NCBI GenBank assembly: GCA_947179485.1
Contig: OX359247.1
Coordinates: 1,765,060-1,829,059 of the forward strand
DNA from: Allacma fusca
Lineage: Eukaryota > Arthropoda > Collembola > Symphypleona > Sminthuridae
Length of the DNA stretch: 64,000 nt
Direction of reading: 5' to 3'
The position numbers and the translations under genes were made by a program. The notes below the pieces were generated by a model. It saw only the letters and a program-made list of their open reading frames with translations, was not told the DNA's origin and ran no database searches. Each line of letters starts with the position of its first letter. The first letter of the stretch is position 1. Positions 46,109 through 60,300 of this stretch are shown here, piece after piece.

Positions 46109-48814
46109 TATGATGCTGCTTGATGATGATGCTAGGAGCCAATAATGTAGACAAGTCTGACTAGTTTCCCGAGTGGATTTTTATGTAGGATTTGAAAATG
46201 AACATGGGCTTAATAGTCGTTATATATGTAATTGAGGTATGGAGTTGAAGTGATACTATGTGTTCCCATGTAATTGTAATAATTTTGTAAGGCGAAACCA
46301 TGCCATGGCAAAGCTGATAATAATAATAATTATTATTGTAATTTTTATAAATGAAAAGGAACAAATCGCTTGAAGTGTATGACTTCACAAGTAATAATGA
46401 TAATATTTAAGCTTTAGCAAATGTTAACTATATGTTGAGTTTAAGCGGAACACCCTTGCTCTCCTCTGAGTAGTTAGTCTCCTCTTGTATCTCCTTACTT
46501 TTATGTAGGTATGTATGTAGGATGTGTTGTTATTGGGATAAAATAAGTATACATATATACATAGCTCTGCTCAGATAAATGAAGTGTAAGGTGTACCTAT
46601 ACTCTCTCACTAACTATATTTTTTGAAAGATAAGAAAAGTGAGAATTTACTATTACAGCTATCTCATCAAAGCTTTTGTTGGGAGTGTTGAGTGTTGTTG
46701 GCACACTGATGGACTTATTACTCCTCTATGAAGAAGCAACTGGTATCTATGTATCTAGTATTATCCATCCTGTAATTAAATAGTCTCCGGGATATTAAGA
46801 ACTGACTTTGACTGGGGAAGGAAATGGAAATGGGTCTCTCTCTCTCTCTCTCTCTCTCACTCCTTCTCTCGAGGGAGTGACAGGAGAGGAGGATTGAGAG
46901 AATTGTTGAGAGTTGGCTGATGAAGATTGAAAATTATTTTAATGACACTAACTTTTTGCTGAAGGAAGCACGTGTCAAAAGATACTTTGATATATTCACG
47001 TACATATATAACATACATATACGTATAGATGTATAGAAAAAAGTTGGCTTGTTTCGTTTTGATTAGTCAGTGGAGGTAAGTACTTACATCGTAGGTTTAG
47101 TAGTAGGAAAGAGAGTCAATAGAGTGACAGTAATTTCGTATCTGGAGGTATAAGTAGGTATGTAATTTCTATGTATTTTAAAAGTTGGGTCGGAGAGTGG
47201 ATATGTACGTAGTATGTGGAGACTATGGAGAGGGAGACCAGGGAGAGAGATGGATGATTGGACGGCGTATATGCTAATCCAGGGGAAATAATGCTAATCA
47301 TCATGTGCTCATCTGGGTTGGTCCTGCATTTCAATTACTTCGCCACCACTCTGCTAAATTATTCTTGACAATCAGCATTGTAAATTCCGGGTTGTTTGTC
47401 TACCTTGAAATGTTGTGACACATTTTTTTTTCTCTCTCCCTTTTTTTTAAATTTTAGTTTTAGTAGTCGTCATATTTTATGCATGTGCAATTTTTAAATG
47501 TTTGTTTTGAAAAAAAAAAGTCTTTTAAAAAAATAAAATAAAATGAACGTGGTCACATACATACATAGCTCAAAGTCATAGCGCGGTGTAATTTTTATTC
47601 AAACTCTTGAGAGCTAAATGTACATTAGTTGAATTTATAATTATTCACTTGAGAAAATTAAATCTCAAATTTCAAGACGTGTTGTTACGCTACCAACTCA
47701 TGTTTTCAGTTGGGACATTACCATTACCATATGAGCTGACACTGTGTACTTACAGGTAGGTATAGGTATAGGTATACCCAATGAGGCATTTCCGAAGGCT
47801 CTTTTCTCTCCTTCTTATGTAATTACTTGTATGTAGGTATCTAGATATAGGTATATAAGTAATTATGTGAAGTAGTGGAGAGTGAGCGAGCAGTGTCGTT
47901 ATATTATGATGATTAAGATGTGAGGATTAACAAAAGGGAAGCCACTTTCGGTCATTTGTTATTTCCTCCTTGTGTTCTTCTTCTCCTTCTATAGGTACAC
48001 TTCTCCATGATATCTACATCTTGGGCTTGTGTATTATGTGTGTAACTGTAGATATGTCTCTCGTTCCTGGGACGACGGAGAGTCTAGAAAGGATTGGAAA
48101 TAATATCATATACCTACATATAAGCGTAACATCATACACTAGGACAGGGGTGAAGGGTGTTTTCCCTTTGTGTCATCAGAGATGGTGATGGCCGGAATGT
48201 ATTAAGTATAAGGTAAAAGGAGAGTGAGAGAGAATGGGTTTCCGTACATTGTTCGGGATGTCATCTCCAAACCATTTAAGTAAAAGAGCCCATTTTGTAT
48301 CCCCTGAGCTTTATTATTGCAGAGCCAATCATTTCCATGAAAGTTATTCTGGAAGAGGAACAATAGAATCCTGTAACTATAACTATAACTCTCTCTCTCT
48401 CTCTGTCTCTCTGCCCCTTATAATTACTTATGGAATGTATATTTAAGTGAAAGGGTAATTTATGGAAATCCTCTCTGCCTCCCTCAAATTAATCATTATT
48501 GGATATTATTTGGATAATCTCACAAAAAAGAGATTTATTGTGATTCAAGATTCAATGCTACATGTATAAAGGCATAATAATCAAGAGCAGTTAACCTGGA
48601 GCATTGACTGGGAGTGATGAATTCAGAATGTCAGAATTATCTCAAGGATTTAATATTTCAGTTGGCTTATAATGGGATTCAGACATTATTGTAAGGAAGT
48701 ATACATATATATATATGTAAGTATAGGTTTTGGTAATTAAGGTGTGATGCGAACCAGGAATCCCATCCTATTTTTGCTTCAAAGGATATTATTTTTTTTT
48801 GGTCTCTGTGACTC

Positions 48815-48815
48815 C

Positions 48816-48887
<72 letters not shown>
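48815..48887. repeat. (CT)n microsatellite, longest in the intron
   Basis: About 36 CT units without interruption, ending CTTAC. Confidence 0.95.
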
Positions 48888-48890
<3 letters not shown>

Positions 48891-50206
48891 TCGATGAGTT
48901 CACTCATGCCTGTGTTTTTGTAAGGTATTGATTTCAACACTTCCCTTCTCTCTGCTGGAATTCAACGTTTTCCCTCAAGTAGTAAAGATTAGATATATAT
49001 GTGTATGTATGAGTCTAGGTTTATGTTAGTTTAGTGTAGCAGCCAGCCACCCGGGTAGTACTGGTTTCTTCACGTTTAGAATTTCAATGTGTAGATATAC
49101 GTATGTGTGTGTGTGTGTGTAATGTGTGTGTGTATGTAATATGTATGTGGAGGTGAGTGTACTGATTGCATGGAGTAGTTGCAGGGGTATTAGTAGTCGA
49201 GTAATATATAATAGTTGTAGTGTAGTAGTAGTTTCCGTCTGTTGTATATATTTGAAAATAGTAGGGTGCATTTTCGGGCGTTTGCCGGGAGTGAGTGAGT
49301 GAGTGAGATGGAAAAGGTAAGTAAGGTAAAAGTGGAACGTGTGAGAAAACGTTGAACGTTCTCGCTCAAGGGAACTTTCTACGAGTACTTTGATATGACT
49401 ATATGGGAAGGAACATGGGGATAACTTTTGTTGCTAAATTCTGAAATACTTGTGAAGGGAATTAGGGATGCATATCTCTGCTTTTATATTTATATGTCTG
49501 GGGGTGTGCATATGTCCTCAAGTAGGGTGAAATGTCCATGTAGAGAATATATTTTGTGATGCTTGACTCTGGGCTTATAGCTCTAGTCCCATATGCATAC
49601 TATCTCTGTATGTAGGTATAATGTACATACTATACTATGGTAATGGTAAATGTAAAGAATTCAAGCAGACACGGCACGGCAGTCGTCGGAAGGAAGCTCG
49701 ATCAATACTGGTAGTCCCCACTCTTTCTCTCTCCCTTGCTCTTGCTCTCACTATTCCTTCACGTTATACCTATATATGTAATAGGCTAATAGGTACAAAA
49801 TACAGAGTTGAATTCTCTCTGCTACCTATTTCTTTCCACACTGATACATATAGGTATACTTACATACGTTACTTACACATTGCGGTCGTTCATTTTTCCT
49901 CCAATACAAAACTAAACATACAGATATAAAAATATATAAGTATACAGTACGTGCGTTTTAATACACACACATGACATAGGATGGATCTTGTAAGTCTACA
50001 GATTTGGTTAGGGAGGTATTTAGGTGGTACATTGTCCAGAGACATCTCTATTGCTGGTACTATGTAGGGCTTGGGTTAGTTTGAAGTTGTAATCATACAC
50101 ATTTACATACATATCTACATGTAGTATTGGAGAGGAAAGGAGGAGGAGGCTCTGTTGGTAATGTTTTATACAGGGGAGCTAACCTATGTATTTTATAGGA
50201 GCTTAA

Positions 50207-50214
50207 AGGGAAAG
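50207..50214. repeat. Left 8-bp target site duplication of P-like element
   Basis: AGGGAAAG before the element; the same octamer follows it at 51545-51552. Confidence 0.88.
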
Positions 50215-50296
50215 CAAGGCTATAGATAGTAACAGGTTCGGCCAAATCGCACGTAAGAATGAATAGGGCGGAGAGGTGGACAAATGTAGGGGGCTG

Positions 50297-50304
50297 TGAC
50301 GTCA
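50297..50304. promoter_or_regulatory. CRE-type palindrome TGACGTCA near left end
   Basis: TGACGTCA, a consensus CREB/ATF site, in the left subterminal repeat of the P-like element; matched by 51478-51485 near the right end. Confidence 0.45.
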
Positions 50305-50390
50305 GTAAAAGTGATCTCAGCGCGCGCTCTACTTGTCTTTAATTGACAATCTGTATAGAAGCAAATAAAATTATTTAATGTGAACTTTAT

Positions 50391-50618
50391 TTGTGCAATA
50401 GCGAATGTAAAAACACTAAAAATATTAAACAGAGTAGACGATCAGATTTAATATTTTACAAGTTCCCTAAAAATTCTCAAACGGCTAAGGTTTGGGTTGT
50501 TAAGTGTAAGAGGAAAGAAAATGTAAATTGTGTAACTGCTGGGATTTGTTTACATCATTTCAGTGAAAGTGATTATGTCTGCGATTTAAAAAATGAACTT
50601 TTGGAATTGACACATTGA
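50391..50618 (+). pseudogene. THAP-domain fragment of P-like transposase
   Basis: 75 codons with the C2CH order of a THAP domain: CNSEC, then FYKFPKN, a Trp (KVWVVKCKRK), then ICLHHFSESDY with the last Cys and His. It ends at TGA soon after (LLELTH), before the AVPxxF motif usual at the domain's end, and no catalytic RNase-H-like part follows. No ATG precedes it in frame (TAA at 50376), so it is either an internal exon or a remnant. It would bind the element's ends if expressed. Domain call good; expression doubtful. Confidence 0.65.
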
Positions 50619-51477
50619 CACCTAAAATAATATTAAAAAGTACGACCGTTTCCAATGTGTTTCCATTCAGAACCCAGCCAGTTTCCATTCAATTAATTCG
50701 AAGTAACTGTGTACACAAAAAAAGAATTTAGAGATGAAATTAACAACTTATTGTAAAGCATATCAAATTTAAGGTGATCATAATTAGCTTATGAAGAAAC
50801 TTCGATCAATTAATTCAAAACAGAGAAGTGAAATCGTGAAGATTATTTGTGTGATTCTAAAGTTCTGTCTAAAAGCTGCATTAAGTAAACACAAACCACT
50901 TAAATATCTCTTTCCCCCGACCAAGCCAAATTAATTAGTGGCCACAAAAGTGTCAACTGGAGCATAGGGGATATTTCAAAGGCATTGACAATCAAGTACC
51001 TAAGTACTAAAACCTCATGTGACCAAGGAAAATTTGCAAATTCCACTGCAATAACAGAACTTTATGAAGACGAACGACCAAGTTGACTTTTGACGAAGAG
51101 ATTTTTACCTAACTTCCCGTTTTCAATTTGATTCAAAAAATAATAATTAGTCGGGATTTGGTGTTCACATCGAGTTTCACACGATGTCGTTATTCAATTT
51201 AAAGGCATTGATGGAATAAGCAAGATCCAAATTTACAGAAACAGCAAGAAACGCAAGTGTCAGCTGGGATTTTTAATCTTAACTAATTCCCTGCTAAAAA
51301 GCAGAAGTCACGGGTTAATTTTGTGAACAGGAAACAATTTGTTAATAGCTCTGTTGTTGTCGTGGGTTAATTTTAAATTTAATTGTAATACTTGAAAAGA
51401 ATTAAAATCTTATTCAAACTATTGTGCGAATTGTTTACATACTTTGTGTAGTATGTGTAGTAAGAAATGACTTTTGA

Positions 51478-51485
51478 TGACGTCA
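51478..51485. promoter_or_regulatory. CRE-type palindrome TGACGTCA near right end
   Basis: Mirror partner of 50297-50304 in the right subterminal repeat. Confidence 0.45.
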
Positions 51486-51544
51486 CAGCGAGGGGGTTGT
51501 TTCAGCATACGCTTTGGCCGAACCTGTTACTATCTATAGCCTTG

Positions 51545-51552
51545 AGGGAAAG
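51545..51552. repeat. Right 8-bp target site duplication of P-like element
   Basis: AGGGAAAG, identical to 50207-50214. Confidence 0.88.
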
Positions 51553-54351
51553 TTAGATGGTAACGCTAAGATACCTTTCCGGTACGTATGTTTTTCCTCT
51601 GGTCCTAGCTCTCCATATGGATTGGGTCTTTTATGTCTAGTAGCTCCGAAAAGTTTTTCTAGGTGGGTTTTGTTTTTACGTTTGACTCACTCAACTCAAA
51701 CTTGTTCCGTATGCGCTTGCTTTTTTTTATGTATAGGTATATATATATGTGTGTGTGTGTGTATTGTTACATTATATATATATATGTACTTAACGTCTTA
51801 TAATTTTCCCTCCATTAAAAGTAAACATCCATCATCGTAATAGTAATGGTCTAGAGACTGAGCAGCTTTCCGTTCTTTCCTCCTCTCCGCTCAAGTCTTT
51901 TCCCTCATGCTCATGGAAACATATGTCAGTCATGTACTTTTACATACAAATTCCCAATGTAGTACAGAGTTGATGCAGAGTGCCTGCCTGGACCGGGAAG
52001 AATGTAACTTAACTTGTTCTTTCCTTTGCTTACATTTCTTGTGAATACTTACTATAAGTACACAGAGACTGTGGGTCTGGAGTCTGGAGCCTACAGAGGT
52101 TTTTGCATTTATAGTAGTTTCTTGTCCGCTCCCCCTGTGTCTGTCCTCTGTATATGTGTGTAATTGCATACATTATTGTATTGGGGTCTATCTGACGGAG
52201 AATATTGAAGAAGTAAGAGCAAACGCTAGGGAAATATGTATGTATTGACTTGATCCTTTCGATCGGGATGACATATATGTACATATATATGGCCATTCGT
52301 TACATATTAAATGTACCGGACAGGCAGGACTCTCAGGTTCTCAGCTCTACAGTAGAAGCTCTCAGCTCTGTTGTTTTAAATTGTGTCCATACATTACATC
52401 CCATGAGACTGGAGTATGTATTACTATATAATATAGGTACGGACTTTACTTTTACCTTCTCCATTGGGTGATTTTTACCAGAAGGCAGAAGGTTTAGTTT
52501 AATTAAGTTGCAACTCGGAACTCTTGTGTGTTGGGTTTTCATTGGCCGTCATATTGAATAATGCGCCAGGACGGGGACGGTAAATACATTGGTTTTTTTA
52601 TAATGTAGTCTTATCTTCCCTATATATGGGTCCAAAATGGACATAAGTATGTGTCATGGAATTATGTATTATTAATGTTATGCCGGGCTTTTTACACTCA
52701 AACTATAAAAGTATCTACTTACATGTCAATTCAGGGACACCACCACCGGGACGGTGAAATGTGTTATTATTTGTTATTACTCCTGGGTGTGTGAAGAAAG
52801 AGAAGGTACATTTTCTGGAGTAAGCCTACTTTCTTTTGAGAACGCGTTGACCCTGACCCATGAAATAGGAATAGTAAAAGTTGTAGTTGTTTTTTGTATT
52901 ATGCATGGACCATTGGACCTAATCCTATGGATATATTTATCCCAGGATTATGACTCCAGATTGTCAGCAAGGGCATAATATTTAGGGTTGTAAATAAATC
53001 ATCATCTGGGTAAAGATGGTAGGTGTAGTTTCACTAGTACGGTAGTACGTACTCAAAGTGACCGTTGGTGAAAGCCAATCTTATTATTCTGTACATGCTC
53101 CCACGTGTGCTGTACTACAGATACTATAAGTAATTATTTATATATTTATATACTTATTGTTGACCAGGAGGAGTGTCATGACGTTCAAGGGACGGTTCCT
53201 GGTACGCTGACTATCTGTATCATACAATTCCTACCCTCTGCATATGTCACTATACTATAGATGGATGATGCACTTTCCATCATGTAGTGCATATACCTAT
53301 ATGAGAAAAATCTGTGGTGTAGAGACATATGATACAAATAAAAATTATGACTTAATATTATTCCCTAGGAAATTGTAACTGTCACAGCGTCACTGCAGGA
53401 TCAGCTGATTCCAAAGAGAGAAAATTGTACTGGATCTTGTGCACAATGTTTGTGTAAAATGCTTACAATCGTGTGTACAACATTTCATTATAAGAAATTA
53501 AATTGTTCCTTGTTCTTCTTTCCTGCAAAATTTATTATATTGTATCTATGTATACTTATAGTGGCTCACATTTTGATGTGAAAAATAATTATTCCTAATT
53601 ACTAGTTTATCGTTCAACAGTAAATATATGCATAGAAATGTAAAATAATGGGTTAAAATCTACAACTGTGGCTGCTCATAGTATAGTATATATAGAAGAA
53701 AAGTGTTCATTTGTTTTGTAAAGGATGGGTCTCAATTTTGATATTGGGGAGACGGATTGTGAGTTGAGGAAGGTCTGACAAGTTATAGTCTTCATCATAC
53801 ATATACATGTGTGATCAATGTGGAGCATTTTTTTTTTCGTGTTTGTTTTTTTTTTGTAGGGGAGGAAATAATTGACATTGACGTTGCAGGTGCTCCACAT
53901 TTTTTTAAATTGATGGGTCATGCAAAATGCAAAAGTATGTATTGTTTCGGAAGTTGTGTTTATATGAGGTTTTGACGAGGAGGAGGAGGATGTGGTGTGT
54001 CAAGTCAAATCATAGTATGAGGGAAGTCAAAGGGGTGGGAAGGAATGCTAGGGATTTGGAAATTATAAAATGTTATTGTGCAATGTAAGTAACTACATAT
54101 AGAATATAGGAAATTTCACTGGGAAATAGACACTCAGGAACATTGAGGTAGAGGGGGGAGAATGCTTTTAAGGATGCACTTGATTTGGTGAGGATTGAGA
54201 GGAAAAAGAGCGCTCAGATGAGTTTAGTTAACTAACTCTCTATGCATATTTACAGTATTATTATTAGTGAGTGAGCAAAGGGAATATAAGTGAATCAGAG
54301 AGTGACGGGAAATTTTCGGAACAATTTTTGCATGTCATGTGGAAATGATGT

Positions 54352-54355
<4 letters not shown>

Positions 54356-54391
<36 letters not shown>
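54356..54391. repeat. (GA)n microsatellite
   Basis: About 18 AG units. Confidence 0.95.
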
Positions 54392-54394
<3 letters not shown>

Positions 54395-57300
54395 TGTTGA
54401 ACTGGAGTAAAAGTAAGTACTTACTGGTGAGGCATTGAGAGATATTACTTCACTGCACATGTTGGCATGCATCAGAGCAAATATAACTTGTGTTATAAGT
54501 ATATTTAGAGATGTATGTTCCATTGGTGTAGATTGGGAGAGCCGAGACTGGTAATATTCTTTCCTGTCATGGAACTTTCAGCCTTCTATGATATTGCTAT
54601 GGCGTGACATGGCAGTTTATTATACAAGGTTGCTCTCATTTTGTTTTCGTATGTTTGTGAATGTGTGTGTGTGTGTGTGTGTAGCCCAGGATGCACAGGA
54701 TGGTCTATAATATAGTAATGGTGTAATATAGATAGGTATACACATATATGATAATGATGGACATGCCGACATGTTTTTAAGCGTTATTGCAATATCACTT
54801 TGTCTTTAGCACATTGGAAACTGAACTTGTCTTGTCGGTATATATGGTAGATAATGTGCCTTTAAAAGATGATGAAATGAATCCTGAAGGCGGGGTGATT
54901 GCATTTTGTTGCATCCATGGATGTCATAGAAGGTATACTACTTACCTGCCTATGTATACATATATCTATCTCTATATTTTCCTTTTACTACCACTACTAC
55001 TACTACTGCAAATCTTCTTTTTTTTAAATAAAATTCTTCTGTCTCACTGTTACTTTTACGTACTTAATTCCCAAACTTGAATTGTCCTAGGAGGATTAAG
55101 CTCCCGTGTAATGCTTTTTTTATGCCTACGAGATGTGAAGATGAGTATACTGTGTCTCGTATGGATGTGTAGGAAGTAGGGAATAGATTTTGATGGAGTT
55201 CACTTCCCATTGTACACAGCTAAGAAGTGTTTGGATGCATTTTGTATTTTATTTTCCTCGACTACACACAGATGTTGTATTGAGATACGACTTAGAAAGT
55301 ATTTTTAAAATGCACATCTATGTATCAGTATATACATATATAAGTAAGTATGAAAGGAGATATACACTGCGTGTTATTGAGGGAATGCATACATACATAC
55401 GTAGGGATATAAAAATCCATGGAACTATGGGCTATAGTTACGAAGTTGTTACTTAATTATAGCTATACTTATAATCTTAACACGTTACTTCATGTATTAT
55501 GTTTTTCCCTGTCTCCGCTTGTTATAGATACATGGAGTAGATAATTATTTTCATGTAATTATATCCGTAGGTATAATTAAATATATGTATGAGAATAGCT
55601 TGGGATGTTGTGATGAATGCTCTTTTGAGGACATGTAATCCGCTCTGTACATGAGAGCGTTTAAGGAACATACACATGAATGATAATAATACTGCTTGAC
55701 TTGGTCCTGCTGAATGAGGAGGCTGGGATGTTACAGATGCCTCCTGTATAGGCTCTGCGCACAGACAGCCTTACTTTATATACTACCTCTGGCTTCGGTC
55801 CGTATGCCTTCATGTCAGTTGTTCAAAATGTGGGGAGTCTTGGAAGATTTTTTTGGCAAGGAGTTCCGTTATTTCTTGTTAATCTGTGAGTTAAAGAAGT
55901 ATCTCTATCTATGTATGTATGTAGATACTTGTATGATGTCCTACGTCTGTTTAAGTATATTTATGTACACATGCTCTATCTTTCTCTCTCTCTCATGTCT
56001 CCTGTCTCTTTTGTGAGTTCAATTCCAAGCTTCCACCATCATCAACCATTGAATACATTTTTTCTGAGAAAGAACTCTATAGATCCGTTTTACCGTGATT
56101 CACTTTGAAGATGAACGTATATATTGTGTGTTAAATTGGCAGGGTGAGAAGGGGGAAAAAATCTCATTTTTTTAATATCTCCTCCTCGCTCCGACTAATG
56201 TACGTTGTAGTTTTTCTTCATAGTAGTAGTAGTAGTTGTAGTAGTGTCATCCTTTACAACTCCGCACATTGACAAGAGAAAAAAGGGAATGCAGGAGCTT
56301 TTTTTGGTGAGGGAAATAATAGATTAATAAAATAAGTGAACCGAAGAGGAGATATAGGAGAGATACGTGGGAAGTTGATTGGCTGGTGGACAGTTTTTTT
56401 TCTTTCATGTGTGGATATTATTTTGCAACCACGAATTGCGAATTACGGTTTATAACCAAGTAGTAGTATTATTATTAGTAATATGTGTATATACATATAT
56501 TAATTACTTATAGAACGGTGGGGGATGGAAATGTTCAAGGGAAATAATACATCACTACTATCTATACCTACATATATGTATATATATAGTAATATACATA
56601 GTATATATAGTGTATTTTCACTAATTTCATCTTTTAACATGCTCTCATGTAAATATACATTAGAGGTGTGATACATAATGTGATATGTAATTTTGTATTA
56701 GTACATGAGGTTGTTTGGAGAGATTTGGATTTTAAAAAGTCAGTACTTGAGTATACTATACTTACATTGGTGCTTATCTACCAGTTAGGAGTTAGTGGGT
56801 ATGAGCATTATTAGGGAGTACTAAGGCTCAACTATTACTATTATTATGATTACTTTTGCCCTTGATTAAAATTTTTAGTGGTTTCAATGGAAGATAATTA
56901 GGTTACATGTCCTTTTTTTTTATGCCGGTGGGGGATTGGAAGGGGAAACGAGTTGATCAAGTCGGTTACTCTTAACTGTACCTATATCTCTACAAGTGTC
57001 ATAGACATATATATTGGACCTTTTGGTCCGTTCGTTCTCATCGAGAGTTGTTATACCTATATATATGTACTTGTATATGGGATCTTAATTGTATACTAGT
57101 AGTTATCTATCTCTGTGTAATATCATTGCAAACAGTGTGTATGTGTGTGTGTGTGTGCGTGTTGGGCAGTTGGGTATGTGAAATAGCAACCATATGTAAA
57201 GGGATCGGAGGGAATTAGTTGTCTTGGAGATGTTTCTCAAGACAGGATATATTTTTGCAATCTCTCTGTGAAAGGGAATATTATAATTTACAATTACTGA

Positions 57301-60300
57301 CTTATAAGTATGAAAAGTTTGTGTGTGTTTGTGAGGGTCTTTGTTATATTTTTTTTTATTTTTAATAATAAGGACTTGAAAGTTGTCCTGATACACAAAG
57401 TGAATGGAGATTTTCCAGATATTTGATTTATTTATTAATAATCTCAGAAAGTTTCTACTTCTCCTGTCCCCTGCTCCCTGAGTTATTGTCATACGTATGT
57501 GTAAGTAATTACATATGAACCGACTCTGAAGTACTGAAGGAGGAGGACAAAAGGGCATATAGACAGCAGGCATGAGGCATGCAGGAGATGACTTGATTTT
57601 GCTGAAATTGTCAGTTGAGTTGTTGGTGTGAGCCATTATTATGTTTGTGTATGTATGTAAATTATGTAGACTTATATTTACATTCAACTTGGCTCAAGTT
57701 ACCGTAAGATCTGCAGTAAACAGATGGACGGACGGCAACGGATGACAAGTAGAAGCATAATTATTGTATAAAAGTATGTACTACAAATGTATCCACACAT
57801 ACATACATCAGTATGGTTGTATCCTTATAGCGCTCTTTTGGAATTAGTCAGTCGGTGTGAAGAAAAGTTGATATAAAGTTCCATTTGTAAAAGTGGGAGA
57901 CGTGAGCGTGTGTGAGTAGTGAGTAGTGAGTATATACTTACTTATAAGTGTACTGTGTCTATGTATGCAAGTCAGTACTATTCTCCTGACTCCACAGGAA
58001 AGCTTGGCCTTGCATTTTATTATTGGGACATCCTCTTCTAACTCTGTATGAGAGAAGTTTTTATTGAACCCACGGAGGAACTGTGTCACATTTTGGCAAA
58101 TTCATGCTTTTACGGAGGTGGATTTCTCCTGAAGTTTAATAATTCCCAGAATGGTTTAGTTTTTTGGGGTTAAAGGGCCTTAAAAGTTTATCTGGGCGGA
58201 AATTAAATTAGTGATTGGAAGAAAGTTATGGAGGGGAATTAAGTTGTGGTGAGAGGAAATTTTGGGAGATTTGGGTTTAACGTTTTTGTTGCAGAAGTCC
58301 CAAAGTTTTTTTTTTTTTTTGCTACTTCTGCCAACTGCTGGTGGAGTAGTGGAACAGTGGATTAACAGTTTCACAGTTAACAGTATAGGAAGAGAATTGA
58401 CAGTACTTTTTTTTGGTCTGATAATATAATACATGAGATGAGAGAGGGACGAATTGGAACTATTCTGCTCTCTCTCTCTCTCTCTCTCGTTCTCTCTCTC
58501 TGTGACTTCATTGCTGCCTATCTATTCACAGTGTTCACTGCTGCTACTATGTACTAGAAGAGTAGAGTAGATTTTGTCGTTTGCTCGATCCTTTCGTTCG
58601 TGTGATGAGGTTAAAGTGAAGACGAGCCCAGTTGAAATTGACTCGCAAGTTGTGCATATAATATTGCTCCACATTTGCCTGGGCGGGACCCTCCGTTACA
58701 GAATTGTTTTCTCCTCACAATTATTATGAGAGAGAGACGGGGCTCAATGGATGTACACGGAACTGTGCCTAAAAGAATGTTATTATCTGTTATCTCCTGT
58801 GTATAGGGAGTTCGCGGGGTGTAGTAAATAAATATAAAGTAAAATTGTCTGCACATTATGGGAATTGGGAAGAAGATGGGATGGACGTATGTGTACGACA
58901 TCAATGACTAAATGAATATGAAGAGATACAAGAGTACAATTCCAAGTACATTCATATGTAGGAGATGTAAATAGAGTTGTATACATCACATCTTTTACAG
59001 GTATGGGACTTATAAGGGAACTACAGCTGTTCTTCGAGCATAGCATCATTGGCCTTTTAAGGATTTACTTTGAAGTTTTTGAACCCTGTCGGTTGTATAT
59101 CTTCCATTATATGTAGATATGTCTGTAAGGAATTCTGCTGTATACGTATGGGATGGACGTATGTATGTATTCAAATTGTAGTACCCAGAAGCGTAGAGTT
59201 GTTGTGTTGACGTTGAATGTCGATGCTGTTGTTATTATTATTATTGACGCATATATCTATGCATACTTTTACGTCCCATACTAAATAGTAAATGCTAGCT
59301 CATTCCCATGGCAATTTCCAATGAGTTAAGGGTTCTTCCCATAGTGTACATACATAAGTTCTGACAATTGTTCTTTCGTAGTACAGTAGATATATATATC
59401 AGTAGATATATGGATTAATCATAAATATATTTCCATGTACATATGTACAGACATAAGTATGACCTTCCTGCATTTTACATCTCTCTGTCTCTTGTCTGGT
59501 TGTCTGTTTAAATGGATATTTTATGTATTATTGCGGGCTGAAGGAACTTGAAGGAAAGGAACCGGTGTAGTGAAGTGTATTGTAGTGTCTGTAGATGAAG
59601 ATTGGAGAGAGAGAGATAGGAGCGGCAGTTTTAAATAAGTAATGATTGTAAAAGTGTACGTAGAAGCAGAGAAGATTCGTGATCTTGAAGAGAACAAAAA
59701 GAAGAAATAGAAGAAGAAGAGAGAGAGAGAGAGAGCGAAAGAGAACGAGTGAAAGAGAATTGAATGAATTAAGTATTATGACATTCGGCTTGTTGTAATT
59801 TTGTCAAAGGTTTCTTCTTTTCTTTCTACTATGCGATTGCTAGTAGAAATGTTAGAATTGGAGAGGAACGACATTGTCACGTCTGGTCGCTTTCTGAGGT
59901 CTTGTTTGGTACCTTTGAGTCTTTTAGACGCTTAATAAAATTGACGTCACTTTTAGCCAGCTCATCTTTATGAACGGGCATCACATTACTCTTGAGGAGG
60001 ATAAATAAGTGGGAATCCGAGATTTGTATTTGTAAGAGTAGGAGAGGATAAGAATTTACAGGTACTACTTGTGTGAAGATCTTGACTTTGAGACTGTTTC
60101 TTCCAAATAGTTCCAAATGATGGTGTAGTAGGTTGAAGAACACTATTTTAGTTTTTCGGAGAAAGAAATGAGGAAAGAATTGTAAAAAAACAAGGAAGAT
60201 CTTCGTCACACTGTGATGGTATGATGTGAAGTGTGTACTTACTACATGTGTCTATTTTTTTTAAATGAAGGAAGGTTAAGTAATAGGTAGCTCTCTCTCT

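Larger units (their letters stand above)
50215..51544 (+). mobile_element. P-like DNA transposon, internally reduced, with THAP remnant
   Basis: 1,330 bp with perfect 32-bp terminal inverted repeats (50215-50246 and 51513-51544) starting CAAGGCTATAGATAGTAAC, flanked by the 8-bp direct repeat AGGGAAAG. Subterminal inverted copies of TGTGACGTCA and AAAAGT(G/C)AT lie near both ends. The interior encodes one THAP zinc-finger domain and no catalytic domain. An 8-bp duplication, CA-starting termini and a THAP domain together point to the P superfamily. The rest of the interior is AT-rich and stop-dense. Identical termini suggest a fairly recent insertion into the beta-spectrin intron. Confidence 0.82.

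Noticed and set aside
57103-57687. 194-codon open frame on the minus strand
   Set aside because: It lies on the C/A-rich strand of a G/T-skewed intron, where stop codons are rare by composition. It has HTHTHTYT-type low complexity and no domain.
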